This document shows positions 7,563 through 15,144 of a stretch of DNA of 28,718 bases, in pieces. Location of the stretch: positions 1 to 28,718 of the forward strand of contig NZ_JOGO01000074.1 of assembly GCF_000719475.1 (NCBI RefSeq). Reading direction: 5' to 3'. Origin of the DNA: Streptomyces sp. NRRL F-5630 (GTDB lineage: Bacteria > Actinomycetota > Actinomycetes > Streptomycetales > Streptomycetaceae). A model generated the notes under the pieces. That model had not been told where the DNA came from. It made no database searches and saw nothing but the letters and a program-made list of their open reading frames with translations. A program made the position numbers and the translations under genes. Each line of letters begins with the position of its first letter. Within the stretch, counting starts at the first letter, position 1.

Positions 7563-9113
7563 TCACCAGGACGTCAGCAGCAGGTGGTTGAGGAGCAGCG
7601 CGAGGACCGCCTGTGCCGTGAGCCAGAGCCGTGGCCGGGACAGGAGGGCGGCGGCCGGGAGGAGCCAGACGGCGAAGGGGAGCCAGATGCGTTCCGTCTC
7701 GGCCTTGCTCATGCCGGACAGGTCGGCCGCGAGGAGCGCCACGAGGGCGGCGCAGACAAGGAACGCGAGGCGCGCGTGCGGGGCGGCTCCCGCGCCCGCC
7801 CCTGCCCGGGGCACCGTCTCCACCCCCGGGTCCGTCCGGGGGACCGTCCCGACCCCTGTCCCCGCCCGGGGCGCGGTCTCCCCTCCCGCGCCCGCCGGGA
7901 CCGCTGCCTCGCCCCCCGTGCCCGGCGGGGGCACTGTCCCCGCCCCGGGGACCACCGGCGTCCCCGGCCCGCCCTCGGGCGCCGGTCGCGCACGGCGGGC
8001 GCGCAGGGCCTCCCTGGCGCTCCGGACCAGTTCCGCGACGGAGCGGCGCAGGCCCGCGACCGTCGCGAGGCCCACGACGAGGACGGTGCAGGCCAGGTTG
8101 GCCCACACGAAGTAGCCGTAGGGGCGTTTGCCGCCCGCGCCCTGGTAGTAGCGCTCGACCAGGAGGTGGTACGCCTCCCACCAGTTGAAGCCGAGCGCCG
8201 TGAACACGAGGGGGACGACCGCGAGCCCGGCGAGCAGGTACAGGAGCAGCACCGGCTTGCGGCGCACCTGGTGGCGGCCGAGCAGGAGCACCGCGCAGCC
8301 GATGACGGCGAACAGAGTCAGCCCGTACGAGAGATAGAGGGTGAGGCCGAAGAGCAGCCCGGAACCGGCGGCCCAGCCGGGGGAGCGGCCCGTGACGGCG
8401 AGGGCCAGGAGGGCCACGGCCCAGGCGGCGACGGCGGCGAACCAGCCGTCCGCCGAGACGCCCACCCACACGGCGGCGGGCGCGAGGACGAGGAAGAGGG
8501 CCGCGCGCCGTGCCGTCTCCTCGCCCGCGAGCGCCCGTACCGCGACCAGTACGGCGGCCCCCGCCGAGGCGCCGAGGACGATGCACCACATGCCCGCCCA
8601 GCCACCGCCCCCGAGCCCCACGCGGTCGAGCAGGACGAAGGTCACCGTCGCCGCCGGAGGGTGCCCGGCGGTGTGCGGGGGCCAGTGCTGCGGGGAGCCG
8701 AGGAGGATGTGCCGCGTGAAGTCCCTGAGCGCGGCCGGGATGTCCTGGAAGCGGTCGATGACCCGCAGGTACTCGTAACGGGAGGTCAGGCGCTCGGCGA
8801 TGCCCCGGTGCCAGCCGTCGACCCAGGCGAGCGAGAAGGTCCACGCGGTCGCGGCGGCCCACACCGCGAGGAGCAGGGCCCGCCACGGCAGCCGGGACAC
8901 GAGCGGCGGCCCGTACAGGACGACGGCGGCGGCCACCAGGAGCGCCGCCGGGGTGCCCGGCCCCACGTGGGGCTCCCACCGCGCGTAGAGCGGCGGCCAG
9001 TCCACGAAGAGGTTGTCGTGGTCCGCCCTGAGGTGGCGCCCGATCAGGGCGGCGGCCACGACGAGGAGGGCGGCGCCCAGGACGGCGGGGAGATCGTGTC
9101 TGCTGCGGTGCAC
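7563..9113 (-). CDS. Polytopic membrane protein, putative GT-C glycosyltransferase
   Basis: This 516-residue protein has about 10-12 hydrophobic segments. The first helix (about 8-26) is followed by an extracytoplasmic loop with acidic residues (HLRADHDNLFVDWPP), where GT-C polyprenyl-phosphate-sugar transferases carry their acidic motif. Further loops have HWPPHTAGHPP and NWWEAYHLL. A low-complexity Gly/Pro/Ala/Thr-rich stretch at about 373-445 interrupts the C-terminal membrane part. The GTG start is 6 nt after a TAGCGT -10 element and diverges from the molybdopterin gene. The function is inferred from topology and from neighbouring GT2, epimerase and second GT-C genes. It would move a sugar from a lipid carrier to an outer acceptor. 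Confidence 0.75.
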   Translation of the reverse strand: MHRSRHDLPAVLGAALLVVAAALIGRHLRADHDNLFVDWPPLYARWEPHVGPGTPAALLVAAAVVLYGPPLVSRLPWRALLLAVWAAATAWTFSLAWVDGWHRGIAERLTSRYEYLRVIDRFQDIPAALRDFTRHILLGSPQHWPPHTAGHPPAATVTFVLLDRVGLGGGGWAGMWCIVLGASAGAAVLVAVRALAGEETARRAALFLVLAPAAVWVGVSADGWFAAVAAWAVALLALAVTGRSPGWAAGSGLLFGLTLYLSYGLTLFAVIGCAVLLLGRHQVRRKPVLLLYLLAGLAVVPLVFTALGFNWWEAYHLLVERYYQGAGGKRPYGYFVWANLACTVLVVGLATVAGLRRSVAELVRSAREALRARRARPAPEGGPGTPVVPGAGTVPPPGTGGEAAVPAGAGGETAPRAGTGVGTVPRTDPGVETVPRAGAGAGAAPHARLAFLVCAALVALLAADLSGMSKAETERIWLPFAVWLLPAAALLSRPRLWLTAQAVLALLLNHLLLTSW

Positions 9114-9119
9114 GTCCCG

Positions 9120-9125
9120 ACGCTA
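9120..9125 (-). promoter_or_regulatory. -10 element of the GT-C-like gene (leaderless)
   Basis: On the minus strand TAGCGT is followed by 6 nt and the GTG at 9113. No consensus -35 is visible 17-18 nt further upstream, consistent with an activator-dependent promoter. Confidence 0.55.
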
Positions 9126-9160
9126 GGCCGCCTGAGCCGCCTTCCCTCGCTCCCGGCGGG

Positions 9161-9181
9161 GGATGTCAGCGTTTCGTCATG
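9161..9181 (+). promoter_or_regulatory. Candidate response-regulator site A
   Basis: The core GTCAGCGTTTCGTCATG (9165-9181), preceded by GGAT, has two half sites (GTCAGC, GTCATG) 11 bp apart. It matches sites at 13103-13123 and 16191-16211. It lies 48 nt from the GT-C start codon and 46 nt from the ATG at 9227, so it could serve both divergent genes. Confidence 0.5.
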
Positions 9182-9214
9182 GGTCGTAGCCCTGTCGGCG
9201 GGGTCCCGGCGGCC

Positions 9215-9220
9215 TACGGT
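9215..9220 (+). promoter_or_regulatory. -10 element of the molybdopterin operon (leaderless)
   Basis: TACGGT is followed by exactly 6 nt and the ATG at 9227. This decides the start over an in-frame ATG at 9179. CTGTCG at 9192-9197, 17 nt upstream, may serve as a poor -35. Confidence 0.55.
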
Positions 9221-9226
9221 CCTGCC

Positions 9227-10669
9227 ATGCGCGTTCCCTCCCGGCTGCTGCCCTCCGCCCCCGGCTTCTGGCGCAGTCCCCTGCGCGGGCCGTGGTTCAC
9301 CTCGGTCCTGGGCCTCGTCCTGCTCCTCGGCGTCACCGTCCTGTTCGTCACGGGCCTGCTGTCGTACGCGGCGTACAACCCGGGGCTCGGGGGCGTCAAC
9401 GACCGGACACCCGACAAGGGGCTGCTCGGCTTCTACCTCTTCGACTGGCCGACCGACCCGCACTGGCTCTACCGGCTCACCCAGGGGGTCCATGTCACGC
9501 TCGGCGTGACCCTGATCCCGGTGCTGCTCGCCAAGCTGTGGTCCGTCGTGCCGAAGCTCTTCGCGCTCCCGCCGGTCCGCTCCCTCGCGCACGCCCTCGA
9601 ACGGATCACGATCCTCCTGCTCGTCGGCGGCGGCCTGTTCGAGTTCACGACCGGTGTGCTGAACGTGCAGCTCGACTACCTCTTCCCCGGCTCCTTCTAC
9701 CCCCTGCACTTCTACGGGGCGTGGCTCTTCTTCGCCGCGTTCCTCCTGCACGCCGCCCTGCGGGTCCCCCTCGCCGTCCGCACGGTGCGCCGGGCCCGCG
9801 CCCAGGGGAAGCTGCTCGCACCGGCGGACGAGCCGCGGACCGGCGCACCGGCGGCGAGCGGGACGCGGGAGGCGGGAGTCCACCGGGACCCGGAGCCGGG
9901 CCGCCGTGGGGAGGCCGGGGCCCAGCGGGGCGGGCCGGGTCCCCGCGAGGAGGCCGGGGCCCACGCGGCCCGGGAACCCGCGCCCCTCCCGGCCGGGGGG
10001 CCCGTCGCCCGTGAGGCGGACGACCTCGTCCCCACCCACCCCGACGCGCCGACCGTCTCGCGGCGCGGCGCGCTGTGGTCCGTCGCGGGCGGCTCGCTCC
10101 TCCTCCTGGCCACCACGGCCGGGCAGAGCATCGGCGGGCCCCTGCGCCGCACCGCCCTCCTCGCGCCGCACGGCGGCGAGGACCCCGGCAGCGGCCCCGG
10201 CGCCTTCCAGATCAACAAGACCGCCGCCTACGCCGGGATCACCACCGCCCGCACCCGCGAGGACACCTGGCGCCTCGAACTCACCGGCCGCGCCGGTACG
10301 TTCCGGCTCCGCCGCGACGAGGTGCGGGCCCTGCCGCAGTACGGTGCCGCCCTGCCCATCGCCTGCGTCGAGGGCTGGTCCACGTCCGACCAGCACTGGC
10401 GCGGGCCGCGACTGCGCGACCTCGCCGCGCTCGCGGGCGAGAAGGAGCCGGTGGACGTGTACGTGGAATCGCTCCAGGTCCACGGCACCTTCCGGCACGC
10501 CTGGCTGCGCGCCAACCAGGTCGCCGACCCGCGCTCCCTGCTGGCCCTGGAGGTCAACGGGGCGGACCTGACGCCCGACCACGGCTACCCGGCGCGGGTC
10601 ATCGTGCCCGCCGCCCCCGGGGTGCTCAACACGAAATGGGTCACCCGCATGACCTTCGGAAGGCCGTGA
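9227..10669 (+). CDS. Cytochrome b561-like / sulfite-oxidase-like molybdopterin fusion
   Basis: This 480-residue protein has two parts. Residues 1-195 form about four transmembrane helices with His89, His161 and His175, suited to b-type haem ligation. A Pro/Gly/Glu-rich linker (about 200-270) leads to a twin-arginine motif, SRRGALW (Arg279-Arg280), and a hydrophobic segment. The C-terminal ~170 residues are an oxidoreductase molybdopterin-binding domain of the sulfite oxidase/YedY family, with the Mo-ligand Cys380 in PIACVEGWS. The catalytic domain is probably extracytoplasmic and passes electrons to or from the membrane haem. The substrate is unknown; YedY-like enzymes reduce sulfoxides, others oxidise sulfite. 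The next gene begins 2 nt after its stop. Confidence 0.85.
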   Translation: MRVPSRLLPSAPGFWRSPLRGPWFTSVLGLVLLLGVTVLFVTGLLSYAAYNPGLGGVNDRTPDKGLLGFYLFDWPTDPHWLYRLTQGVHVTLGVTLIPVLLAKLWSVVPKLFALPPVRSLAHALERITILLLVGGGLFEFTTGVLNVQLDYLFPGSFYPLHFYGAWLFFAAFLLHAALRVPLAVRTVRRARAQGKLLAPADEPRTGAPAASGTREAGVHRDPEPGRRGEAGAQRGGPGPREEAGAHAAREPAPLPAGGPVAREADDLVPTHPDAPTVSRRGALWSVAGGSLLLLATTAGQSIGGPLRRTALLAPHGGEDPGSGPGAFQINKTAAYAGITTARTREDTWRLELTGRAGTFRLRRDEVRALPQYGAALPIACVEGWSTSDQHWRGPRLRDLAALAGEKEPVDVYVESLQVHGTFRHAWLRANQVADPRSLLALEVNGADLTPDHGYPARVIVPAAPGVLNTKWVTRMTFGRP

Positions 10670-10671
10670 CG

Positions 10672-11136
10672 ATGCGCCGACCCACGCTGCCGCCCCTCGG
10701 CCGGCCGCTGCCCCTCCTGCTCACGCTCTGCTCGCTCGCGGTGAGCGCGTACGCCGCCGTGCGGCTCCTCTCCGGGGACTGGCTCGGCGTCGCGCTGTGG
10801 ATCGTGGGCGCCGCCCTCCTCCACGACCTCGTCCTCGTCCCGCTCTACACCACCGCCGACCGGCTCCTCGTCCGCCCGTTCGCCGCCACGGGACACCGGA
10901 CGTGGGCGGGTCACGTCCGCGTGCCCGCCGCGCTGTCCCTGCTCCTGCTCCTCGTGTGGTTCCCGCTCATCAGCGGGCGGGTGGACGCGCGGTTCCGCGC
11001 CCTGACGGGCCGTTCGACGGACGGCTACCTCGCCCACTGGCTGCTGATCACGGCCGCCCTGTTCGCCGTCTCGGCGGTGCTGTTCGTGGTGCGGGTGCGC
11101 AGGAGGGCGAAGCACCGCCCGTCCACCGACCACTGA
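10672..11136 (+). CDS. Small integral membrane protein
   Basis: This 154-residue protein has about four hydrophobic segments (roughly 12-32, 38-60, 81-101 and 118-138) and a basic C-terminus (RVRRRAKHRPSTDH). The ATG comes 2 nt after the molybdopterin gene's stop, with GGAAGG 8 nt upstream inside that gene, so the two are cotranscribed and probably coupled. I recognise no catalytic motif. It may be a membrane partner of the fusion protein. Its last 112 bp overlap, tail to tail, the methyltransferase on the other strand. Confidence 0.8.
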   Translation: MRRPTLPPLGRPLPLLLTLCSLAVSAYAAVRLLSGDWLGVALWIVGAALLHDLVLVPLYTTADRLLVRPFAATGHRTWAGHVRVPAALSLLLLLVWFPLISGRVDARFRALTGRSTDGYLAHWLLITAALFAVSAVLFVVRVRRRAKHRPSTDH

Positions 11137-11756
11137 CCGCCCGGGCGCAGCCCCGCGCGCGCCGCGTACCGCAGGAGCGCGGGGGAGCCGACCCGCGCCC
11201 ACGCGAAGGGACGCCCCGGCGCGCCGGTCAGGGCGCCCCGGGTGTCCACCACCTGGACCTCGGCGCGCTCGTCCACGTCCCCGGGCGCGGTCTCGGCGAT
11301 CAGCAGGCCGCCCGGGGCGAGCAGCTCGGCCACCCGCTCCAGGAGCACGGCAGGGCGGCCGCCGATGCCGATGTTGCCGTCCATCAGCAGGACCGTGTCC
11401 CAGCGGCCCTCGCCCGGCAGCGGCTCGAAGACGGAGCCGCACACCGCCCGGCCGCCGAGCCGCCCGGTGTGGGCGACGGCGGCCTCGCTCACGTCGACGC
11501 CGAGCACCGGGCGGCCCCGCGCGGCCAGTTCCGCGACGAGGCGGCCCGGCCCGCAGCCCACGTCGAGCACCCGCCCCTCGCACCGGTCGAGCACCGTGCG
11601 GTCGGCCCGGTCGGCCGCCGCGCACCAGCGCTCCACCTCCAGTGGCAGCAGCCATCCGTCGGCCCGGCGCAGGAACAGCGGGCCCCGTCCGGCGCGCAGC
11701 GCGGCGGCGTACGGGTCCGAGGCGGCCCAGGCGGCGGGCGCGGCGGGGGCGCTCAC
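11025..11756 (-). CDS. SAM-dependent class I methyltransferase
   Basis: This 243-residue protein has the SAM motif I VLDVGCGPG (63-71), then GVDVS (86-90), a motif II-like TVLLMDG and LLAPGGLLI (motif III). The GTG start overlaps the previous gene's TGA as GTGA, implying translational coupling. The recognisable domain ends near residue 222. The last ~20 residues (NSTAETANRAAVISSQWAR) are encoded antisense to the end of the membrane protein gene. It is cytosolic. As third gene of the GT2/TIGR04282 operon it may methylate a sugar or lipid intermediate. No motif identifies the acceptor. Confidence 0.85.
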   Translation of the reverse strand: MSAPAAPAAWAASDPYAAALRAGRGPLFLRRADGWLLPLEVERWCAAADRADRTVLDRCEGRVLDVGCGPGRLVAELAARGRPVLGVDVSEAAVAHTGRLGGRAVCGSVFEPLPGEGRWDTVLLMDGNIGIGGRPAVLLERVAELLAPGGLLIAETAPGDVDERAEVQVVDTRGALTGAPGRPFAWARVGSPALLRYAARAGLRPGGQWSVDGRCFALLRTRTTNSTAETANRAAVISSQWAR

Positions 11757-12373
11757 GCGGGGACCGCCGGGGCGCAGGAGGCGAGCCGGGCCGCGAAGCG
11801 GCTGCGGGGCGCCTCCCCGGCGACGGCGTGCGCGTCGGCGGCGGTGTCGACATCGCGCAACGGCGGCAGGTCCCGTACGCGCAGCCCGGCGGCGAGGAGG
11901 CGCGCGCGCAGCACGGCGCCCGTCGTCGCCGTGGACATGGGCACCCCGTGCAGCAGCGCGGCGGGGGCGGGGGAGGCCAGGCCGAGCGCCCAGAAGCCGC
12001 CGTCGGGGGCGGGCCCGAGGACGGCCTCGCCCGGCGCGAGGCGCACGTCCAGCAGGGCGGGGGTCACCTGCGGGGTGTCCATGCCGATCAGGAGCGCGGG
12101 GCCCGCGCACGCCGCGAACGCCGCGGCGAGCCGCTCGTCCAGGCCGCCCGCGCACTGCGGGACGACGTCGAAGCCGGACGGCAGCCACGGGCCGGGGGCA
12201 CCGTCGAGGACGAGGACGCGCCGCGTCGCGGGGGCCGCGGCGACGGTGTGCAGCGTGTCGGCGAGGGACGCCTCGGCGAGCGCGGCGGCCTGGGCGGGGG
12301 TGAACGGCGGCGTCAGCCGCGTCTTGACCCGGCCCGCGCGCGGTTCCTTGGCGATCACGAGGAGCGTCGTCAC
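11753..12373 (-). CDS. TIGR04282/DUF2064 family transferase (GT-A fold)
   Basis: This 206-residue protein starts MTTLLVIAKEPRAGRVKTRL, the hallmark of the family named 'rSAM/selenodomain-associated transferase 1'. The fold resembles nucleotidyltransferases and GT-A glycosyltransferases; MDTPQ and PDGGFWALGL are the matching active-site strands. The GTG start overlaps the GT2 stop as GTGA, and its own TGA overlaps the methyltransferase start the same way. No radical-SAM or selenodomain gene is nearby, so the family name does not describe this context. A sugar-nucleotide-forming or sugar-transfer step beside the GT2 is likely. The exact reaction is unknown. Confidence 0.85.
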   Translation of the reverse strand: MTTLLVIAKEPRAGRVKTRLTPPFTPAQAAALAEASLADTLHTVAAAPATRRVLVLDGAPGPWLPSGFDVVPQCAGGLDERLAAAFAACAGPALLIGMDTPQVTPALLDVRLAPGEAVLGPAPDGGFWALGLASPAPAALLHGVPMSTATTGAVLRARLLAAGLRVRDLPPLRDVDTAADAHAVAGEAPRSRFAARLASCAPAVPA

Positions 12374-13059
12374 CGTCCGGCCCCTTCCCCCGCCACGTCC
12401 TCGGCAAGGACCCGGCGCATGTCCTGGACCGCGTGCCACGTACCGCGCCAGGTGCCCGTCACCTTCGAGGCGCCCGTGCGCGGCAGGTAGGGCACGTCGT
12501 GCTCCCGCACCCGCCAGCCCGCGTCGGAGGCCCGGACCACCATCTGCAGCGGGTAGCCGCTGCGCCGGTCGGTGAGGGCGAGCGCGAGCAGCGCCTCGCG
12601 CCGGGCGGCGCGCAGCGGGCCGAGGTCGCGCAGCCGCAGCCCGGTCCTGCGGCGCAGCAGCCGGGACAGCGCCAGGTTCCCCACCCGCGCGTGGGCCGGC
12701 CAGGCGCCGCGTGCGGTGGGCCGCCGCCTGCCGAGCACGAGATCCGCCTCCCCGGCGACGATCTCGCGGACGAAGGGGACGAGCAGCCCGGGATCGAGCG
12801 AGGCGTCGCAGTCGCAGAAGCAGACGATGTCGGCGCTCGCCGCCCGCAGCCCCGCGTGGCACGCGGCGCCGAAGCCGCGCACCGGCTCCCGCACCACGTA
12901 CGCCCCCCGTTCCTCCGCGATCCGCGCGGAACCGTCGCGCGAACCGTTGTCGACGACGATCGCGCGCCAGCCGGGAGGCACGCGCCCGAGCACCCAGGGA
13001 AGTGCCTCGGCCTCGTCGAGGCAGGGCAGGACGATGTCAACGGTCGTGGGAGTGGTCAC
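12370..13059 (-). CDS. Family 2 glycosyltransferase, DPM1/polyprenyl-phosphate type
   Basis: This 229-residue protein opens with IVLPCLDEAEALPWVL and IVVDNGSRDGSA, the nucleotide-binding start of GT2 enzymes. The metal-binding DxD is CFCDCD (about residues 80-85). GASKVTGTWRGTWHA near the C-terminus matches the acceptor region of dolichyl/polyprenyl-phosphate sugar synthases. It has no transmembrane anchor. It leads the three-gene leftward operon; the GTG start is 6 nt after a TAGGCT -10 and diverges from the response regulator. It probably charges a polyprenyl phosphate with a sugar that a GT-C protein uses outside the membrane. The partner assignment is inference. Confidence 0.88.
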   Translation of the reverse strand: MTTPTTVDIVLPCLDEAEALPWVLGRVPPGWRAIVVDNGSRDGSARIAEERGAYVVREPVRGFGAACHAGLRAASADIVCFCDCDASLDPGLLVPFVREIVAGEADLVLGRRRPTARGAWPAHARVGNLALSRLLRRRTGLRLRDLGPLRAARREALLALALTDRRSGYPLQMVVRASDAGWRVREHDVPYLPRTGASKVTGTWRGTWHAVQDMRRVLAEDVAGEGAGR

Positions 13060-13065
13060 GTCCCC

Positions 13066-13071
13066 AGCCTA
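13066..13071 (-). promoter_or_regulatory. -10 element of the GT2 operon (leaderless)
   Basis: On the minus strand TAGGCT is followed by 6 nt and the GTG at 13059, the same geometry as at 6757, 9120 and 16150. No clear -35 is present. Confidence 0.55.
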
Positions 13072-13102
13072 CGAACGCGAAAGGGGCATAACGGGCGCCC
13101 CG

Positions 13103-13123
13103 TCTTACGAAACGCGGACGTCC
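13103..13123 (-). promoter_or_regulatory. Candidate response-regulator site B
   Basis: Read on the minus strand the core is GTCCGCGTTTCGTAAGA (13119 to 13103), preceded by GGAC. It matches site A at 13 of 17 core bases. It points toward the GT2 operon, ending 44 nt before its start codon, and lies 59 nt before the response regulator's ATG, so autoregulation is also possible. Confidence 0.5.
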
Positions 13124-13181
13124 GGCCCCCGGCGGACGAGGGCACGGACCGTCCCGGGCGGCGCGGTGTCACGCTGGGGCC

Positions 13182-13949
13182 ATGCAGCAGCCGTACGAGA
13201 GCACCGGGGCGGCGGACACCGGCGCCCCGCCCCACGTCCTGGTCGTCGACGACGACCCGACGGTGGCCGAGGTGGTGACCGGTTATCTGCGCCGCGCCGG
13301 TTGCACCGTGGACCACGCGGGCGACGGGCCGAGCGCCCTCGCCCGCGCGCACACGCGCCGGCCCGACCTCGTCGTCCTGGACCTGATGCTGCCCGGCATG
13401 GACGGACTGGAGGTCTGCCGCCGGATACGCGCGCGGAACCCCGTGCCCGTCATCATGCTCACCGCGCGCGGCGACGAGGACGACCGCGTCCTCGGCCTGG
13501 AGCGGGGCGCCGACGACTACGTCACCAAGCCGTTCAGCCCCCGCGAACTGGTCCTGCGCGTCGCGTCGGTGCTGCGCCGCACCCGCCCCGACCCGGTGGC
13601 GGACCCCGTGCGCGTCGGCCGTCTCGCCCTCGACCCCGCAGCCCGGCTCGCGAGCCGCGACGGCATCCCGCTGTCGCTGACGCTGCGCGAGTTCGACCTC
13701 CTGGCCTTCTTCCTGCGCCACCCGGGACGCGCCTACAGCCGCGAGGAGTTGATGCGCGAGGTCTGGGGCTGGGAGTTCGGCGACCTGTCCACCGTGACCG
13801 TCCACATCCGCCGCCTGCGCGCGAAGATCGAGGACGACCCGGCCGCCCCGCAGGCGATCCGGACGGTGTGGGGCGTCGGTTACCGCTTCGAGGCATCCGA
13901 GGACGACGGGGGCGACGAGGGCGACGGGGGCGTGGACGGACATGCGTGA
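13182..13949 (+). CDS. OmpR/PhoB-type response regulator
   Basis: This 255-residue protein has an N-terminal receiver domain with the acidic pocket VVDDD (21-25), phospho-acceptor Asp67 (LVVLDLMLPGMDG), Thr94 and Lys116 (VTKPF). The C-terminal winged helix (about 145-235) carries the OmpR-type recognition segment STVTVHIRRLRAKIE and ends in the GVGYRFE hairpin. A Gly/Asp-rich tail follows. The ATG at 13182 is 6 nt after a weak -10 (CACGCT, 13170-13175), suggesting a leaderless transcript. The last 8 nt overlap the kinase gene. Its position between three target-like operons, each with a similar direct repeat, makes it their likely regulator. Confidence 0.93.
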   Translation: MQQPYESTGAADTGAPPHVLVVDDDPTVAEVVTGYLRRAGCTVDHAGDGPSALARAHTRRPDLVVLDLMLPGMDGLEVCRRIRARNPVPVIMLTARGDEDDRVLGLERGADDYVTKPFSPRELVLRVASVLRRTRPDPVADPVRVGRLALDPAARLASRDGIPLSLTLREFDLLAFFLRHPGRAYSREELMREVWGWEFGDLSTVTVHIRRLRAKIEDDPAAPQAIRTVWGVGYRFEASEDDGGDEGDGGVDGHA

Positions 13950-15051
13950 CACGCTCCTCATCGCGCTCTACGCCCTCCTGGGCGCCGCCGGGGCGGGGCT
14001 GGCCGGGGCGGGCGTGCTGCGGCTCCTGCGCCGTCGCTCGCTGGTCACCTCGCTCGCCGTGGTCTCCGGCGTGAGCGTCGTCGCGATGCTCGCGGGGACC
14101 CTCACCGTGGCCTGGGCGATGTTCCTGTCGCCGCACGACCTGAGCGTCGTGACGACGGTGGTGGCGATGGCGGCCGTCGTCTCGCTCGCCACCGCGCTGC
14201 TCCTGGGCCGCTGGGTCGTCGCGAGCAGCCACGCGCTCGCCCGCGCGACCCGCTCCTTCGGCGACGGGGACGGTTTCCGTGCCCCGGACGTGCCCGCCGC
14301 CGCCGAACTGGAGGCCCTCAGCAGGGAACTGGCCGTCACCGGCGAGAAGCTCGCCGCCTCGGCGGCCAGGGAACGCGGACTGGAGGCGTCACGGCGCGAA
14401 CTGGTCGCCTGGATCTCGCACGACCTGCGTACCCCGCTCGCGGGACTGCGCGCCATGGCGGAGGCGCTGGAGGACGGGGTGGCCGCCGACCCCGCGCGCT
14501 ACCTGACCCGGATCAGGACGGAGGTCGAGCGGCTCGACGGCATGGTCGGCGACCTCTTCGCGCTCTCCCGCATCCACGCCGGCGCGCTGCCCCTGAACCC
14601 CGCGCGCATGTCGCTGTACGACCTCGTCGGCGACGCCCTCGCGGGCGTGGACCCGCTCGCCCGCGAGCACGGGGTCCGGCTGGTCGGCGAAGGGGTCGAG
14701 GCGGTGCCGGTGGTGGTGGACGGCAAGGAGATGAGCCGGGTGCTCGCCAACCTCCTCGTCAACGCCATCCGCCGCACCCCGCCGGACGGCACCGTCGCGG
14801 TCGCCACGGCACGGCACGAGGACGGCGTGGTGCTCTCGGTCTCGGACGGCTGCGGCGGCATCCCCGCCCAGGACATCGAGCGGGTCTTCGACACGGGCTG
14901 GCGCGGTGAGCACGCGCGGACACCGCCGGGCGGGGCGGGCCTCGGCCTCGCCATCGTGCGCGGGATCGTGGAGGCGCACCAGGGACGCGCCTCGGTGCGC
15001 AACATCCCCGGCGGCTGCCGCTTCGAAGTCACGCTCCCGCACGCGCCGTAG
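13942..15051 (+). CDS. Sensor histidine kinase
   Basis: This 369-residue kinase starts inside the regulator gene (8-nt overlap). It has two or three hydrophobic helices (about 3-26, 36-60 and 68-92) with only a very short external loop near 62-67. A HAMP-like linker (about 90-145) leads to the HisKA motif AWISHDLRTPL with phospho-acceptor His160. The catalytic domain has N-box residues Asn270 and Asn274, G1 DGCGG at 302 and G2 GGAGLGL at 330. It should phosphorylate Asp67 of the regulator. The lack of an extracytoplasmic sensor domain suggests it reads the membrane itself or an intramembrane partner. Confidence 0.93.
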   Translation: MRDTLLIALYALLGAAGAGLAGAGVLRLLRRRSLVTSLAVVSGVSVVAMLAGTLTVAWAMFLSPHDLSVVTTVVAMAAVVSLATALLLGRWVVASSHALARATRSFGDGDGFRAPDVPAAAELEALSRELAVTGEKLAASAARERGLEASRRELVAWISHDLRTPLAGLRAMAEALEDGVAADPARYLTRIRTEVERLDGMVGDLFALSRIHAGALPLNPARMSLYDLVGDALAGVDPLAREHGVRLVGEGVEAVPVVVDGKEMSRVLANLLVNAIRRTPPDGTVAVATARHEDGVVLSVSDGCGGIPAQDIERVFDTGWRGEHARTPPGGAGLGLAIVRGIVEAHQGRASVRNIPGGCRFEVTLPHAP

Positions 15052-15143
15052 GACCCGCGCGCCGTAGGACCCGCGCGTCGTAGGACCCGCGCGTCGTGGG
15101 ACCCGTGCGCCGTAGGACCCGCGCGTCGTGGGACCTGTGGCCC
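15048..15143. repeat. Six tandem copies of a 16-bp unit
   Basis: The unit GTAGGACCCGCGCGTC is repeated at 15048, 15064, 15080, 15096, 15112 and 15128. Units 2, 3 and 5 are identical, unit 1 differs at one base, unit 4 at three, and unit 6 is more diverged. The first unit contains the kinase TAG stop and the array ends 1 nt before the epimerase stop, so it fills the whole convergent spacer. Sixteen is not a multiple of three, so copy number does not preserve a frame. It may be a simple-repeat (VNTR-like) tract. Confidence 0.9.
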
Positions 15144-15144
15144 G

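Noticed and set aside
12370..12373. Radical-SAM/selenodomain pathway suggested by the TIGR04282 family name
   Set aside because: No radical-SAM, selenodomain or selenocysteine gene is present in the window; the family label reflects other genomes.
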